From a bacterium (GTDB lineage: Bacteria; Myxococcota; UBA727; JAUIJE01): DNA of 64,000 bases. The stretch lies in NCBI GenBank assembly GCA_030431455.1, contig JAUIJE010000017.1:62001-126000 (forward strand). Reading direction: 5' to 3'. A program made the translations under genes and the position numbers. Under the pieces are notes generated by a model. The model made no database searches and was not told where the DNA came from. It saw nothing but the letters and a program-made list of their open reading frames with translations. Below, piece by piece: positions 1 through 8,704 of this stretch (positions are counted from its first letter, which is position 1; the number at the start of each line of letters is the position of its first letter).

Positions 1-724
1 AGAACCGCTCCAGGGTGCCGGCCACGACGGCCAAGGCCGCGAAAAACGCCGCGTGCCGATCCCGGGGCACGACCTGCGTCGACACCGGCTCGGGGGTGAG
101 CGAGAGGCTGGCCATGACCTCGTCCTCGACGTCCGGGGGGATGTTCCCGAAGTTGCCCACCGCCCCGGACAGCTTGCCCACCCGGACCTCGCCCACCGCG
201 GTCTCGAGACGGGCGATGTCGCGGTCGAGCTCGGCCACGTAGGTGAGCAACTTGAGGCCGAAGGTGGTCGGCTCCGCGGCCTGCCCGTGGGTGCGGCCCA
301 GGCACGGGGTGTGGCGGTGCTCGTCGGCCCGCCGGGCGAACGCCTCCCGCAATGTCTTTGTGCGCTCGACGAGCAGGTCACCGGCCCGGGCCAAAATGTG
401 CGCGAACGCGGTATCCACCACGTCGGACGAGGTCATGCCAAAGTGCACCGCCTTGGACGCGTCCCCGATCTGTTCTTCCAGGGCGGACAAAAACGCGATC
501 ACGTCGTGGCGCGTGGTCTCTTCGATCTCCACCGCCCGCGCCGCGAACGCGGTCCAGTCGATGGCCGCGGCCTTCTTTTCGATGGTGTCCGCGGTCCCGG
601 CCGCGAACCGGCCACGACCTTCCCAGGCCCGCACCGCGGCGAGCTCGACCAAGAACCAGGTGCGCAGCTTCTCCTCGTCGGACCACAGGGCGGCAAAATC
701 GGCGGGCTGGTAGCGCGGAATCAC
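1..724 (-). CDS. purB: Adenylosuccinate lyase, N-terminal part (runs off window)
   Basis: Adenylosuccinate lyase cleaves SAICAR and adenylosuccinate in purine synthesis; it belongs to the fumarase/aspartase superfamily. The visible 241 codons begin VIPRYQPADFAALWSDEEK and contain the family's TSSDVVDTA segment and the GRTHGQAAEPTTFG segment with the conserved His. The 3' part, including the C-terminal signature loop, lies outside the window. The start is a GTG at 724-722 that overlaps the TGA of the upstream hydrolase gene (GTGA), so the two genes are translationally coupled. Identification is firm; the product is cut only by the window edge. Confidence 0.93.
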   Translation of the reverse strand, partial: MIPRYQPADFAALWSDEEKLRTWFLVELAAVRAWEGRGRFAAGTADTIEKKAAAIDWTAFAARAVEIEETTRHDVIAFLSALEEQIGDASKAVHFGMTSSDVVDTAFAHILARAGDLLVERTKTLREAFARRADEHRHTPCLGRTHGQAAEPTTFGLKLLTYVAELDRDIARLETAVGEVRVGKLSGAVGNFGNIPPDVEDEVMASLSLTPEPVSTQVVPRDRHAAFFAALAVVAGTLERF

Positions 725-1632
725 GGCTCTCCTCCAAACAGCGAAAGTTGTCGCGACACCGCCAGCGCCCGGTGCTCCGACTTGCGCCGTCGCTGCTCCC
801 GGAGCGCGCGGGTGATGGCTTCGGTCTTGGGGGTGCGCGAGAACGTGCGCCGGGCGTGCCCCGGGGGGGCCACCCGCAGCCACCCGGTGGGATGGTGTTG
901 GGGGGCGACGGCGACCTCGACGTCCCGGCCCTCGACCGCGCGGTGGGCGGCGTCGAGGGCGAGCGCGGGGGTGTTGTTCACCTCGGACAGGTGGGCGAGC
1001 AGGACCTTGCGCAGCCCCGGCCGCGCCGCCGCGCGCAGCAAACGGCCCGCGTCGACGTTGGAGATGTGACCGTACTTGGACAGCACCCGGCGCTTGAGCC
1101 GCGGGGGGTAGGGCCCGTCCTGTAACATTTGCACGTCGTGGTTGAACTCGAGCACGAGGCTGTCGCAGGTGGACAGCGCGTCCGCGAGCCGGCGGTTGAC
1201 CACCCCGAGGTCGGTGCAATAGCCGAGGCGATGGTGGCCATCGTCGACGAGAAAGCCCACGCTCCCGGGCGCATCGTGGGGGGTGGGGAAGGTCGTGACC
1301 CACACGTCGCCGACCTGGATCTGGCCGTCCTCGTCGAGGGGGGCGTGATTCTGGATGCCGCCGGCCCGGGCCATCATCCGCGCGGTCTTCTCCGTGCAGT
1401 AGGTCAGCTGGCGCATCGCCCCCGCGAGCTTGTTGGCCGACCGGATGTGGTCGGCGTGCCCATGGGTGATGCACAGGGCGGTCAGGTCGGACAGACCTAC
1501 GTCCAAGCTCTTCAACCGGTCCCGGGTCTGCTTGGCGGTGAGGCCACAGTCGAGCAACAACCGGGTCGAACCCGCCTCGACGAGGACCGCGTTCCCTTTG
1601 CTCCCGCTGCCCAGAACCGCAAACCGAAACAT
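721..1632 (-). CDS. Metallo-beta-lactamase-fold hydrolase, YycJ/WalJ type
   Basis: The 303-residue protein has the N-terminal SGSKGN segment typical of YycJ-type MBL hydrolases and the metal-binding motif THGHADH at residues 56-62. Further His and Asp ligands occur downstream (TPHDAPG, LGYCTDLG, HLSEVNN). The family is thought to act as a nuclease or phosphodiesterase in the cytoplasm; the substrate here is not known. ATG at 1632 is chosen because the fold begins there (MFRFAVLGSGSKGN); an in-frame upstream extension to 1710 has no family similarity. The stop overlaps the purB GTG start. A C-terminal basic stretch ends in QLSLFGGEP, which resembles a sliding-clamp-binding peptide (QLSLF), so a link to DNA replication or repair is plausible but inferred. 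Confidence 0.85.
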   Translation of the reverse strand: MFRFAVLGSGSKGNAVLVEAGSTRLLLDCGLTAKQTRDRLKSLDVGLSDLTALCITHGHADHIRSANKLAGAMRQLTYCTEKTARMMARAGGIQNHAPLDEDGQIQVGDVWVTTFPTPHDAPGSVGFLVDDGHHRLGYCTDLGVVNRRLADALSTCDSLVLEFNHDVQMLQDGPYPPRLKRRVLSKYGHISNVDAGRLLRAAARPGLRKVLLAHLSEVNNTPALALDAAHRAVEGRDVEVAVAPQHHPTGWLRVAPPGHARRTFSRTPKTEAITRALREQRRRKSEHRALAVSRQLSLFGGEP

Positions 1633-1742
1633 CGCGGCCCGGTTACCATGTGCGGTTCGCGTCGAGAAGCTGGCATTGCACCCGCCGGGGCCCGCCCCCT
1701 CGACGAGCACCGGGTGCGGTACCGCACGGTGGTGCGCAAAAC

Positions 1743-2825
1743 CTAACGGAACACTTTGACTGTCAGGCCCTTGTCCGCGGCATAGCTCATGACTTGCCCG
1801 GCCATGGCCTCGCCCAGGCCCAGCTTGTCCGCCGCGCTCTGGGAATACGCGAGCTCGACCCCGTCCGGCTCGACGCTGCCGAGCTTTTCGATCTGGACGT
1901 CCCCGTCGAGCACCTGGTTGGTCATCTTGCCCACTTGGCGACCGACCTCGGCGTAGTCCACCCCGAAGGCCAGCAGCGCGCCCCGCTCGACGAAGCGCGC
2001 GGTCAACGCCACCACCGGCGCCTTCTCGGCCTCGGAGTAGGCGACCATGGCGTCGACCGCGGCGACGTTGAGCACGGTGGGGTCGCTGACCATGAACAGC
2101 GCGCCGAAGCTGCCCTTGCCCGCGGTCAGGGCTTTGTCCACGTCCTCGGCTTCGGCCACCTCGAGACCCACGAGCTTGAGGTCGTGGACCGCCGCGGCCT
2201 TGTCGACCTCGGCGAAGGTGCTCTTGGACAGCTCGGGGTTGTACAGCACCCCCACGCTTTCGGCCGCGGGCACGAGCTTTTTCAGCGCGGCGAGCTGCTG
2301 TTGGTACGGGACCTCGAGGCGCACGCCGGCCACGTCACTCTTGGTGAACCGGTACGCCTCGATGCGCGGCACCATACAGAACAGCACCGGCACGTCGGCG
2401 GCCTCGGCCGCGGCCAGCGAGCGCGGTCCCATCGCGATGATCGCCACGGGCTTTTCGGCCAGCGCCGCGGCGAGCACCGGCTCTTTGTTGGCCACGTCCC
2501 CCCCGAGGTGAAACACCGCCAAACGGCGCTGGGACTCGAGGGCCACCCCGGTCATCACCCGGCGGTACAGCGGCAGGTCGTCGTCCATGATCACCGCGAC
2601 CGGGGGGCCGTCGGTGGCCGGTCCCGCCGTCTCCGGGGCCGCGTCGGAGGCCGGGGCGGGGTCTTTGCCGTCTCCCGGGGTGGCGGTCTCGTCCTGGGCC
2701 GCGGGCTTTTCCGCCGCGCCTTGGTCGCCTTTTTCCGCCGAAGCGCCGGCCGGCTTGTCCGCGGCGCCGGCCATGCTGGCGCACAGCCACAACGCGGTCA
2801 GTCCCCAAAACGCGATCGTGCGCAC
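1743..2825 (-). CDS. ABC transporter substrate-binding protein (ABC_sub_bind family)
   Basis: A 360-residue exported protein. A signal peptide (MRTIAFWGLTALWLCASMAGAAD) is followed by a roughly 40-residue Ala/Pro/Glu-rich linker and a periplasmic-binding fold with the hallmarks of the DUF534/ABC_sub_bind family: a repeated alpha/beta pattern, a VGVLYNPELS strand-loop, VSDPTVLN, and a C-terminal VFGVDYAEVG-like segment (here LAFGVDYAEVGRQ). No permease or ATPase gene is adjacent, so it is an orphan binding protein. It lies 9 bp downstream of the kinase/FGE gene on the same strand and is probably co-transcribed with it. The ligand cannot be told from sequence. Confidence 0.8.
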   Translation of the reverse strand: MRTIAFWGLTALWLCASMAGAADKPAGASAEKGDQGAAEKPAAQDETATPGDGKDPAPASDAAPETAGPATDGPPVAVIMDDDLPLYRRVMTGVALESQRRLAVFHLGGDVANKEPVLAAALAEKPVAIIAMGPRSLAAAEAADVPVLFCMVPRIEAYRFTKSDVAGVRLEVPYQQQLAALKKLVPAAESVGVLYNPELSKSTFAEVDKAAAVHDLKLVGLEVAEAEDVDKALTAGKGSFGALFMVSDPTVLNVAAVDAMVAYSEAEKAPVVALTARFVERGALLAFGVDYAEVGRQVGKMTNQVLDGDVQIEKLGSVEPDGVELAYSQSAADKLGLGEAMAGQVMSYAADKGLTVKVFR

Positions 2826-2834
2826 CGCTGCCCC

Positions 2835-5800
2835 CTATTTCGGGTCCGCGCAGCAGCGGAAACCCAACGTCTTCGACGACGACCGCGGCGAGACCCCGCG
2901 GCGGGCCGCGCACCGCGACGCAAAATCGGCCCGGTCGGCGGCGCCGCCTTTGACCACTTTGCTCGACGCGCCCTGCCGGAACGCGTCGCCGGTCCACTCT
3001 TCGGCGTTGCCCGCCATCATGAAGATGTTGTACGGCGAGCGGCACTTCTTGAAGTCCTGGGCCGCGCCCAGCTCGCGCGCGTTGCCCTCGGCGTCGTTGG
3101 TGTTGCACCGGTTGGCGTCGTACCGGTTGCCGTAGGGGAAGCGGCGGTTCTTGGCGCCCTTGCAGGCCCGCTCCCACTCTTTTTCTGTGCACAGCCGCTT
3201 GCCACGTTTTTCGCACAACGACTTGGCGGTGCTGAAGGTGACCCCGGTGGTGGGCACACGCTTCTTGCTGTTCGGGTATTCGTAGTAGTCGATGCAGTAG
3301 GTGTCGGTGGACGCGGACGCGGCGAGCTTTTCGCCGAAGTTGCGCATCGGGTCCGACGGTGAGCTGCCAAAGGTGAAGGACCCGGCCTTGATTTTGACCA
3401 TGCCCGGCGGGCACTTCTTGTCCGCGGCCATCGCCACCTTCGCCTCCTGGGCGGCCTTTTCCTTGGCTTTTTGTTCGGCCTCTTCCTTCTCTTTGCGCTT
3501 GCGCTCTTCGTCGGCCTTCTTCGCTTCCCGCTCGCGCTCTTTGCGCTCGCGCTCTTCGCGGTCGCGCTCCTTGCGCTCCTCGGCCTTGCGGGCCTTCTCC
3601 TCCGCCTTGCGTTCGCGTTCGGCCCGGGCCTCGGCCTCGCGCTCTTCGCGTCGACGAGCCGCCGCCTCCCGGGCCTCTTTCTCGGCGTCGGTCTCCTTGT
3701 CGGCTTTGCGGCGGTCGCTCTTCAGGGCGACCTTGCGGTCGCGTTCTTTGCGCTCTTCTTCTTCGCGTTCGCGCGCGAGGCGCTCTTCCTCTTCCGCCCG
3801 CCGCTTTTCCTCGGCGGCCGCTTCTTCGTCCGCGCGCTGCTGGGCGAGGGCTTCCTCGTCGAGTACCGCGGCGTCGGGCTTGTGCTCCACCCCGGCATCG
3901 GGCCGGTGCGCGACCACCAGGTCCTCGGCCTTGGCCCCCACAAAGGCGAGCGAAAAATGCCGCACGTGGGTGGTGATGTTTTCGCCGGTGATGGTCGCCT
4001 CGAGCCGTTCCCACGTCGTGCCGTCGTGGCTCCAGAACATCCCGGCTTTGTCCGCGTCCCCCACAAAGGGAATGGTGACCTTCACCGGCTGCTCGAACAC
4101 GACGTCCGACGGCGCGAACCGGTACATGGGTGAATAGGCGACGTACCCGTCGGGGATCGGATCGTCGCTGCGCACCAACCGCAGCACCCGCTCGTCGCGC
4201 AGGGCCGTGCCCGGCACCATCGCGACCACCCCGTCGAGCTCGAGCGCGCCCCCGGCGGGCCCGATGCGCTGCGCGCCAGGGCCGAGGGCGACCTCGTCCA
4301 TGGGGCTGAAGTAGGTCCGGTACGCCCAGAACCCGGCGAACACCACGCCGACCATCAGCGCCCCCACCGCGATGAACACGCCCGCGGCCGACCGGCGCGG
4401 GGGCGCCGGCGGCTTGACCGGTCGAAGGGTGCGCTCGGTCGGTTCTTGTTCGCGGATGGGCCGCGCGTCGAGCACGCCCCCGTGGGCGGGCCGGCTCGGG
4501 CCGGTGCCGGGCCGCGGGGTGGGGTCGGGTCGTTTGCGGGGGGCGGTCTCCTCGAGGCTGTCCTCGGGCAGGTCGGGCGGCAGCTCGGTGGGGCCGGCCC
4601 GGTTGAGGGGGCCGCGTTCGCCCTTGGTGGGTTCGCCCTCGCCGGAGTCGTCGACGAGGGAAGAGCCCGCGAGCAGAGAAGCGCCGAAGGGCTGGGCCGA
4701 CGCGTCTTGCTCGGTGTCGGGGATGGAGGTCTCGTCGCTGACCGCGGCCGCGTGGTCTCGGTCCGCGGCGCGCTCGCCGACTTCTTTTTTGAGCGCGGTC
4801 AGCTCGTCGTGGATGCGGAACTTGCCGTCGTCGTCTTCTGGGTCGCCCTCGATGGACTCGTCGTCGTCAAGCTCGTACGGCGGGGGGATGGCCCGGTCCG
4901 ACAGCCCGCTGGTGTCGCTGTCCCCGGACACCGCCAGCACCCCGGCGGGCAAGCTGTCGAACGACGCCGACACATCGGCGTCCTCGTCGTCGGGGAGCGG
5001 CGGGGGGATCAGGCTCTCGTCGTTGTCGCTGTACAGCGTCTCGATCAGGTCTTCGGCCTTGAGGTCGTCGCGCCGCTCTTTGAACGACGGGGCCGAGCTG
5101 CCGTCGGGGTCGGCCTGCGTCGGCCCGTCGAGGAAGTCGTGGTTGACCGGGACCGCGCGGCTGTCGGCGATGGCCTCGCGGGTGCCGGTGTCGAGCAGCA
5201 CCACTTGGCTGGCGCCGATCTCTTCGAGGCTGCCGTCTTCGCCGGGTGGGGGGGCGGCGCCGGCGATGCCGGGATCCTCGGTGGTCAGCTCGCCGTCTTT
5301 GCCCCCGGCGAAGGTCTCGGCCGGCGGGGGCGGCGGGCGCTTTTTCTCGTCGACAGGGGCGCTGCCGTCGGTGGGCGCGGGGAGGCTGTGCCCCTCGAGA
5401 TCCTTGAGCGCGGCCTCGAGGCTGGTGGCGAAGTCCCGCACCCGTTTGAACCGCCCGTCGGGGTGCTCGGCCAGCGCGCGGCGGACCAAGCCGTCGACGC
5501 GCGAGGGCAGCCGCTCGAGGGCGGCGGTGACCGCGCGGGAGAAATGCCCCTCGTAGACCAGGCCGGTGAGCAGCTCGCAGAGGATGACCCCCAGCGAGTA
5601 CACATCGCACCGGCCGTCAATGTTGCTGGATTCGACCCGCAACTCGGGCGCGAGGTAGGGGAAGCCCTTGGACTTGGTCTTGGCCACCCCGAGGAACGGC
5701 TTGAGCGGGAGGCCCTTGATGAGGTTGAAGTCGGTGATCTTGAGCAGATCGGGGAGGATGATGATGTTCTCGGGCTTGAGGTCGCCGTGCCAGGTGGTCT

Positions 5801-6329
5801 TGTGGGCGTAATCCAGGCCCGCGGCGAGTTGGTGCATGATCGGCACCAGCTCCTCGACGGTGAAGCTTTGGCCTTTGCCGTGGCGCAGCTTGATGATCTT
5901 CCGCAGGGTCAGGCCCTCGAGGAGATTCATGGTGAAGTAGCGGCGCTCTTCGTGTTGGCCCTCGTCGTGGATGCGGACGATGTTGGGGTGGTGCAGCTTG
6001 CGCGCGGCGCGGATCGACTTGCTGAACTGGCGGCGCTCGTCGTCGGTCTGGAGCAAGTTCTTGGAGATGACCTTGAGCGCGACGTCGGACTCGGTCTCTT
6101 CGTCGGTCACGCGGTAGACCGCGCCGACCCCGCCCTGCCCGATCAGCGCCTTGACCACGTAGCGGTTGGCGACCTTGTCCCCCCGCGCGTAGGGCCCCGG
6201 CGAGCGGTGTGCGGCGGTGTTGCGCGACGACGGCTCAGCCCCGCTGCCCTCCTCGGCGAAGACCTGACCACACACCGTGCACTGTGCAGTGCCGTCTTGG
6301 TTGTACGAGCCGCAACGAAAACACAGCAC
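2835..6329 (-). CDS. Ser/Thr kinase-like receptor fused to FGE-sulfatase domain
   Basis: A 1164-residue membrane protein. Order: zinc ribbon (CFRC at 3-6, CTVC at 17-20); Hanks-type kinase domain about 55-310; long acidic/proline linker; one transmembrane helix about 647-670; a short extracytoplasmic beta domain (about 685-790, ZU5-like by eye); a 170-residue Lys/Glu/Arg coiled coil; and a C-terminal formylglycine-generating-enzyme/SUMF1 fold from about 971, with PPGMVKIKAGSF, RLCTEKEWERAC and the MMAGNAEEWTGD signature. The kinase keeps the Gly loop (GQGGVGAVY, 64-72) and Lys86, but HRD is HGD (181-183) and DFG is DFN (200-202), so activity is doubtful. The ATG at 6329 opens the zinc ribbon. 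It probably senses something in the periplasm and signals inward. Confidence 0.88.
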   Translation of the reverse strand: MLCFRCGSYNQDGTAQCTVCGQVFAEEGSGAEPSSRNTAAHRSPGPYARGDKVANRYVVKALIGQGGVGAVYRVTDEETESDVALKVISKNLLQTDDERRQFSKSIRAARKLHHPNIVRIHDEGQHEERRYFTMNLLEGLTLRKIIKLRHGKGQSFTVEELVPIMHQLAAGLDYAHKTTWHGDLKPENIIILPDLLKITDFNLIKGLPLKPFLGVAKTKSKGFPYLAPELRVESSNIDGRCDVYSLGVILCELLTGLVYEGHFSRAVTAALERLPSRVDGLVRRALAEHPDGRFKRVRDFATSLEAALKDLEGHSLPAPTDGSAPVDEKKRPPPPPAETFAGGKDGELTTEDPGIAGAAPPPGEDGSLEEIGASQVVLLDTGTREAIADSRAVPVNHDFLDGPTQADPDGSSAPSFKERRDDLKAEDLIETLYSDNDESLIPPPLPDDEDADVSASFDSLPAGVLAVSGDSDTSGLSDRAIPPPYELDDDESIEGDPEDDDGKFRIHDELTALKKEVGERAADRDHAAAVSDETSIPDTEQDASAQPFGASLLAGSSLVDDSGEGEPTKGERGPLNRAGPTELPPDLPEDSLEETAPRKRPDPTPRPGTGPSRPAHGGVLDARPIREQEPTERTLRPVKPPAPPRRSAAGVFIAVGALMVGVVFAGFWAYRTYFSPMDEVALGPGAQRIGPAGGALELDGVVAMVPGTALRDERVLRLVRSDDPIPDGYVAYSPMYRFAPSDVVFEQPVKVTIPFVGDADKAGMFWSHDGTTWERLEATITGENITTHVRHFSLAFVGAKAEDLVVAHRPDAGVEHKPDAAVLDEEALAQQRADEEAAAEEKRRAEEEERLAREREEEERKERDRKVALKSDRRKADKETDAEKEAREAAARRREEREAEARAERERKAEEKARKAEERKERDREERERKEREREAKKADEERKRKEKEEAEQKAKEKAAQEAKVAMAADKKCPPGMVKIKAGSFTFGSSPSDPMRNFGEKLAASASTDTYCIDYYEYPNSKKRVPTTGVTFSTAKSLCEKRGKRLCTEKEWERACKGAKNRRFPYGNRYDANRCNTNDAEGNARELGAAQDFKKCRSPYNIFMMAGNAEEWTGDAFRQGASSKVVKGGAADRADFASRCAARRGVSPRSSSKTLGFRCCADPK

Positions 6330-6356
6330 AGGGTCTCAGTCTCCTCGGGGCGGGCG

Positions 6357-6371
6357 CATTGTCGCACAATG
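6357..6371. promoter_or_regulatory. 15-bp perfect inverted repeat upstream of the kinase/FGE gene
   Basis: CATTGT-CGC-ACAATG is a perfect inverted repeat with a 3-bp centre. It lies 27 bp upstream of the start codon at 6329, between that gene and the 3' end of dut. The position and symmetry suit an operator. It contains the ACAATGTC octamer also seen in the inverted repeat upstream of clpB. Confidence 0.4.
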
Positions 6372-6421
6372 TCTCCCCGTCACAAACGTTTGAGCCAGGG
6401 CCGGGGTCTTTCTTTTTGGGC

Positions 6422-6892
6422 TCACGCCTCCGCCCCCGTGCTGCCAAATCCGCCGCCGCCCCGCGCGGTGTCGGTCAACTGGGTGGCGGTCACCAGCGAC
6501 ACCGGGCTCAGCGGCGCGATCACCAGCTGGGCGATGCGCAGGCCGCGCTCGACGACGAAGGGCGCGGGGCCGTGGTTGATCAACAACACCTGCACCTCGC
6601 CCCGGTAGTCCGCGTCGATGGTGCCCGGGGCGTTCAGCACGGTCACGCCGTGCTTTTTCGCCAAACCCGACCGCGGCCGCACCTGGCCCTCGTGGCCGAC
6701 GGGAATCTCCAGCGCGATCCCGGTGGGCACCGGGGCATAGCCGCCCGGGGCCAAGGTGATCGCGGCCTCGCCCGCCGCCACCAGATCAAACCCCGCGGCC
6801 GCGTCCGAATGTCGACGAGGAAGGAGCAACGCGCGCGCGTCCTCATCTCCCTGTGCCGCCTGTTGATCAACGAACCGAACCCGTACCTGCAT
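6422..6892 (-). CDS. dut: dUTP diphosphatase (dUTPase)
   Basis: A 156-residue trimeric-type dUTPase that hydrolyses dUTP to dUMP and PPi, keeping uracil out of DNA and supplying dUMP for dTMP synthesis. All five motifs are visible: SDAAAGFDL (I), RPRSGLAKK (II), [13 protein letters not shown] (III), RIAQLVI (IV) and the Gly-rich [10 protein letters not shown] tail (V). The ATG at 6892 (MQVRVRF) is preferred; an in-frame GTG at 6916 would add eight residues. Neither has a strong Shine-Dalgarno. The gene stands between the zinc-ribbon membrane pair and the kinase, all on the minus strand. Confidence 0.95.
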   Translation of the reverse strand: MQVRVRFVDQQAAQGDEDARALLLPRRHSDAAAGFDLVAAGEAAITLAPGGYAPVPTGIALEIPVGHEGQVRPRSGLAKKHGVTVLNAPGTIDADYRGEVQVLLINHGPAPFVVERGLRIAQLVIAPLSPVSLVTATQLTDTARGGGGFGSTGAEA

Positions 6893-6951
6893 CCGCGGTT
6901 CTTTTGTCAGAACCACCCAAAATTAAAAGCACGTTGCGCGCCTACATTTCC

Positions 6952-8019
6952 TCACACCGTCGGGGCGCCGTCCGCTTCCTCGTCGAGGGCGATGACCATG
7001 GGCAGGCGCGCCCCGTCGGCTTGGACCTGAATAAACACCGAGCTCTTCCCGCATTGGGGACAGAACATCCCGTCGGTCTTGTCGTCGAGCACATCGAGCA
7101 TCGTCTCCGCCTGGCACACCGGACAGGTCACGAGCTGTTCGTCGCGGCGCCGGCGGCGCAGCAGCGGCCACAGGAAAAACGCGAACGCGAACGCGCCGCC
7201 CCCCACGCCCAACATCGTGGTCAGCGCCGCCTCATCCTCGTCGTGGCCGAGCCCCGGGGCGTCTCCCAAACCGTGGATAAAAGGGTTGTCGCCCTCGGTG
7301 TCGAACTGCGGCACCGGCACCTGCCCGCCGTGCACCGCGAACGTCAACGGCCCCACCCGGGACCCGCTCGCCAGGTGCACCGCGGTGATCGACACCGGCC
7401 CGTCGCCGGGGGCCAGGGCCAGCCCGTGCCCGCACACATCGACGCGGCCCAGGCCAAAGGTGCGCGCATGTCGCACATCGACCACCGCCCGGCGCCCCCC
7501 TTGCTCGACGATCAGCGCGTCGACGGGGGGGCTCTGTTCGCCCGCGTCGAACAACACCGCGTGGCTCTCGTAGGTGCCGCACCCTGCGCGCTCGCGTTTG
7601 ACCCGGGGACCGAGCCAGAGGCTGTCCAGCGACAGCTCGCCGGGGCGCGGGCCGGTCACCTGCACGTCCTTGGGGAACGCCTCTTGCGCCCGCAACAGGG
7701 CCACCCGGTCGTCGGGACCCAATGCCGTTGTGTCCACCCGCACCAGCCGGTGCCGCCCGGTCTCGCTCCCCCCCGCGAGGTCCACGTCCTCGGTGGGCAG
7801 CGCGCTGGCGGCGTCGAGGCTGGTCTTGGCCTCGAAGTAGGACAGCGGCACCGCCACGATGCGCGCCGCGGTCTCGTCGTCGTCGAGCCAGGCCCCTTGG
7901 CCCCCGTCGAGCAGGCGTTGGGGGGCGCAGCCGCAGGTGCGTTTTTGTTTGGCCAGGTCCTCGGCCACCGCCGGTCCTGCCCCCAGCGCGACGACGAGCA
8001 CCAAGACGAGACGGCGCAT
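6952..8019 (-). CDS. Exported single-pass membrane protein with C-terminal zinc ribbon
   Basis: 355 residues. Signal peptide MRRLVLVLVVALGAGPAVA, then a Cys-containing extracytoplasmic region starting KQKRTCGCAPQ, about 250 residues with no recognised family. A C-terminal transmembrane helix (GGGAFAFAFFLWPLL) is followed by a basic stop-transfer stretch and a cytoplasmic zinc ribbon (CPVC ... CPQC). The start at 8019 overlaps the TGA of the upstream gene (ATGA), so the two are coupled. Both genes share the architecture signal peptide, soluble domain, TM helix, zinc ribbon, and so probably form a complex. Function unknown. Confidence 0.75.
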   Translation of the reverse strand: MRRLVLVLVVALGAGPAVAEDLAKQKRTCGCAPQRLLDGGQGAWLDDDETAARIVAVPLSYFEAKTSLDAASALPTEDVDLAGGSETGRHRLVRVDTTALGPDDRVALLRAQEAFPKDVQVTGPRPGELSLDSLWLGPRVKRERAGCGTYESHAVLFDAGEQSPPVDALIVEQGGRRAVVDVRHARTFGLGRVDVCGHGLALAPGDGPVSITAVHLASGSRVGPLTFAVHGGQVPVPQFDTEGDNPFIHGLGDAPGLGHDEDEAALTTMLGVGGGAFAFAFFLWPLLRRRRRDEQLVTCPVCQAETMLDVLDDKTDGMFCPQCGKSSVFIQVQADGARLPMVIALDEEADGAPTV

Positions 8020-8540
8020 CACGCGGGGGCCTCGCCGGGGCCGACCACCGCGGTCCCGCAGCCGGGGCAGAACATGCCCCCCTCTTCTTCGGACACCGGC
8101 AGCTTCGCCCCGCACGTCGGACACGGGATGAGCGGGGGGGCCACAAACCGCCGGCGCATGATCAACGCGAAGCCCCACGCGAGCAAAAACACCCCGAGCA
8201 GCGAGCCGAACGCGAGGTACGGCACGATGGTGGTGTAAAACGCCACGTCCTCCTCGGTGAGGCCGAAGGGTTGTCCCCCCGCGAGGCGCACGGGGCGCAT
8301 CTTTTTCCAGCGCCGGTTGGCCCCCGCGGCGAACACGTCCGCGCCCTGGTTGCAGGTGTCGAAGTCCCAGGTCTCGCCAAAGCCGACCCAGCCCGCTTCC
8401 CGGACCTCTTCCCAAAACGCGACGTTGTCGCCCGGGCAACGAAACTCCGGCACCACCGTCGGGGCGGGCGCCTGCGCCATCGCCGCGGGCGCGACGCCCC
8501 CGGTGAGCCACACAAGTGCAAACAGCCAGCGGTGGGTCAT
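8019..8540 (-). CDS. Small exported membrane protein with C-terminal zinc ribbon
   Basis: 173 residues from the ATG at 8540 (MTHRWLFALVWLTGG), which opens a clear signal peptide ending near AAMAQA; the reading frame stays open upstream to 8624 but without a signal sequence. The extracytoplasmic part is short and has two Cys (FRCPG, DTCNQG). A TM helix (AFGSLLGVFLLAWGFALI) precedes a cytoplasmic zinc ribbon with CPTC and CPGC knuckles. The stop overlaps the start of the partner gene. Function not recognised; the shared layout suggests a heteromeric envelope complex. Confidence 0.7.
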   Translation of the reverse strand: MTHRWLFALVWLTGGVAPAAMAQAPAPTVVPEFRCPGDNVAFWEEVREAGWVGFGETWDFDTCNQGADVFAAGANRRWKKMRPVRLAGGQPFGLTEEDVAFYTTIVPYLAFGSLLGVFLLAWGFALIMRRRFVAPPLIPCPTCGAKLPVSEEEGGMFCPGCGTAVVGPGEAPA

Positions 8541-8704
8541 TGTCGTCCAACGTAAAGACCTGAGCGGCGCATGAAAAGGGCGACGGCAAAAGTCCGCAAA
8601 AGACCGGCCCCACCGGTGCGACAACCCGTTGCCGGCGCGGGTTCCGCCCGCTCTGGCATTTGGGCGGCGAATCCGTATATACAGGGATTTTAAGGGTTTT
8701 CTGA

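Noticed and set aside
53-1069. Long plus-strand frames opposite purB and the MBL gene, and similar long frames opposite most genes
   Set aside because: They are antisense shadows produced by the high GC3 of the real genes; they have His/Arg/Gly-rich composition and no domain.
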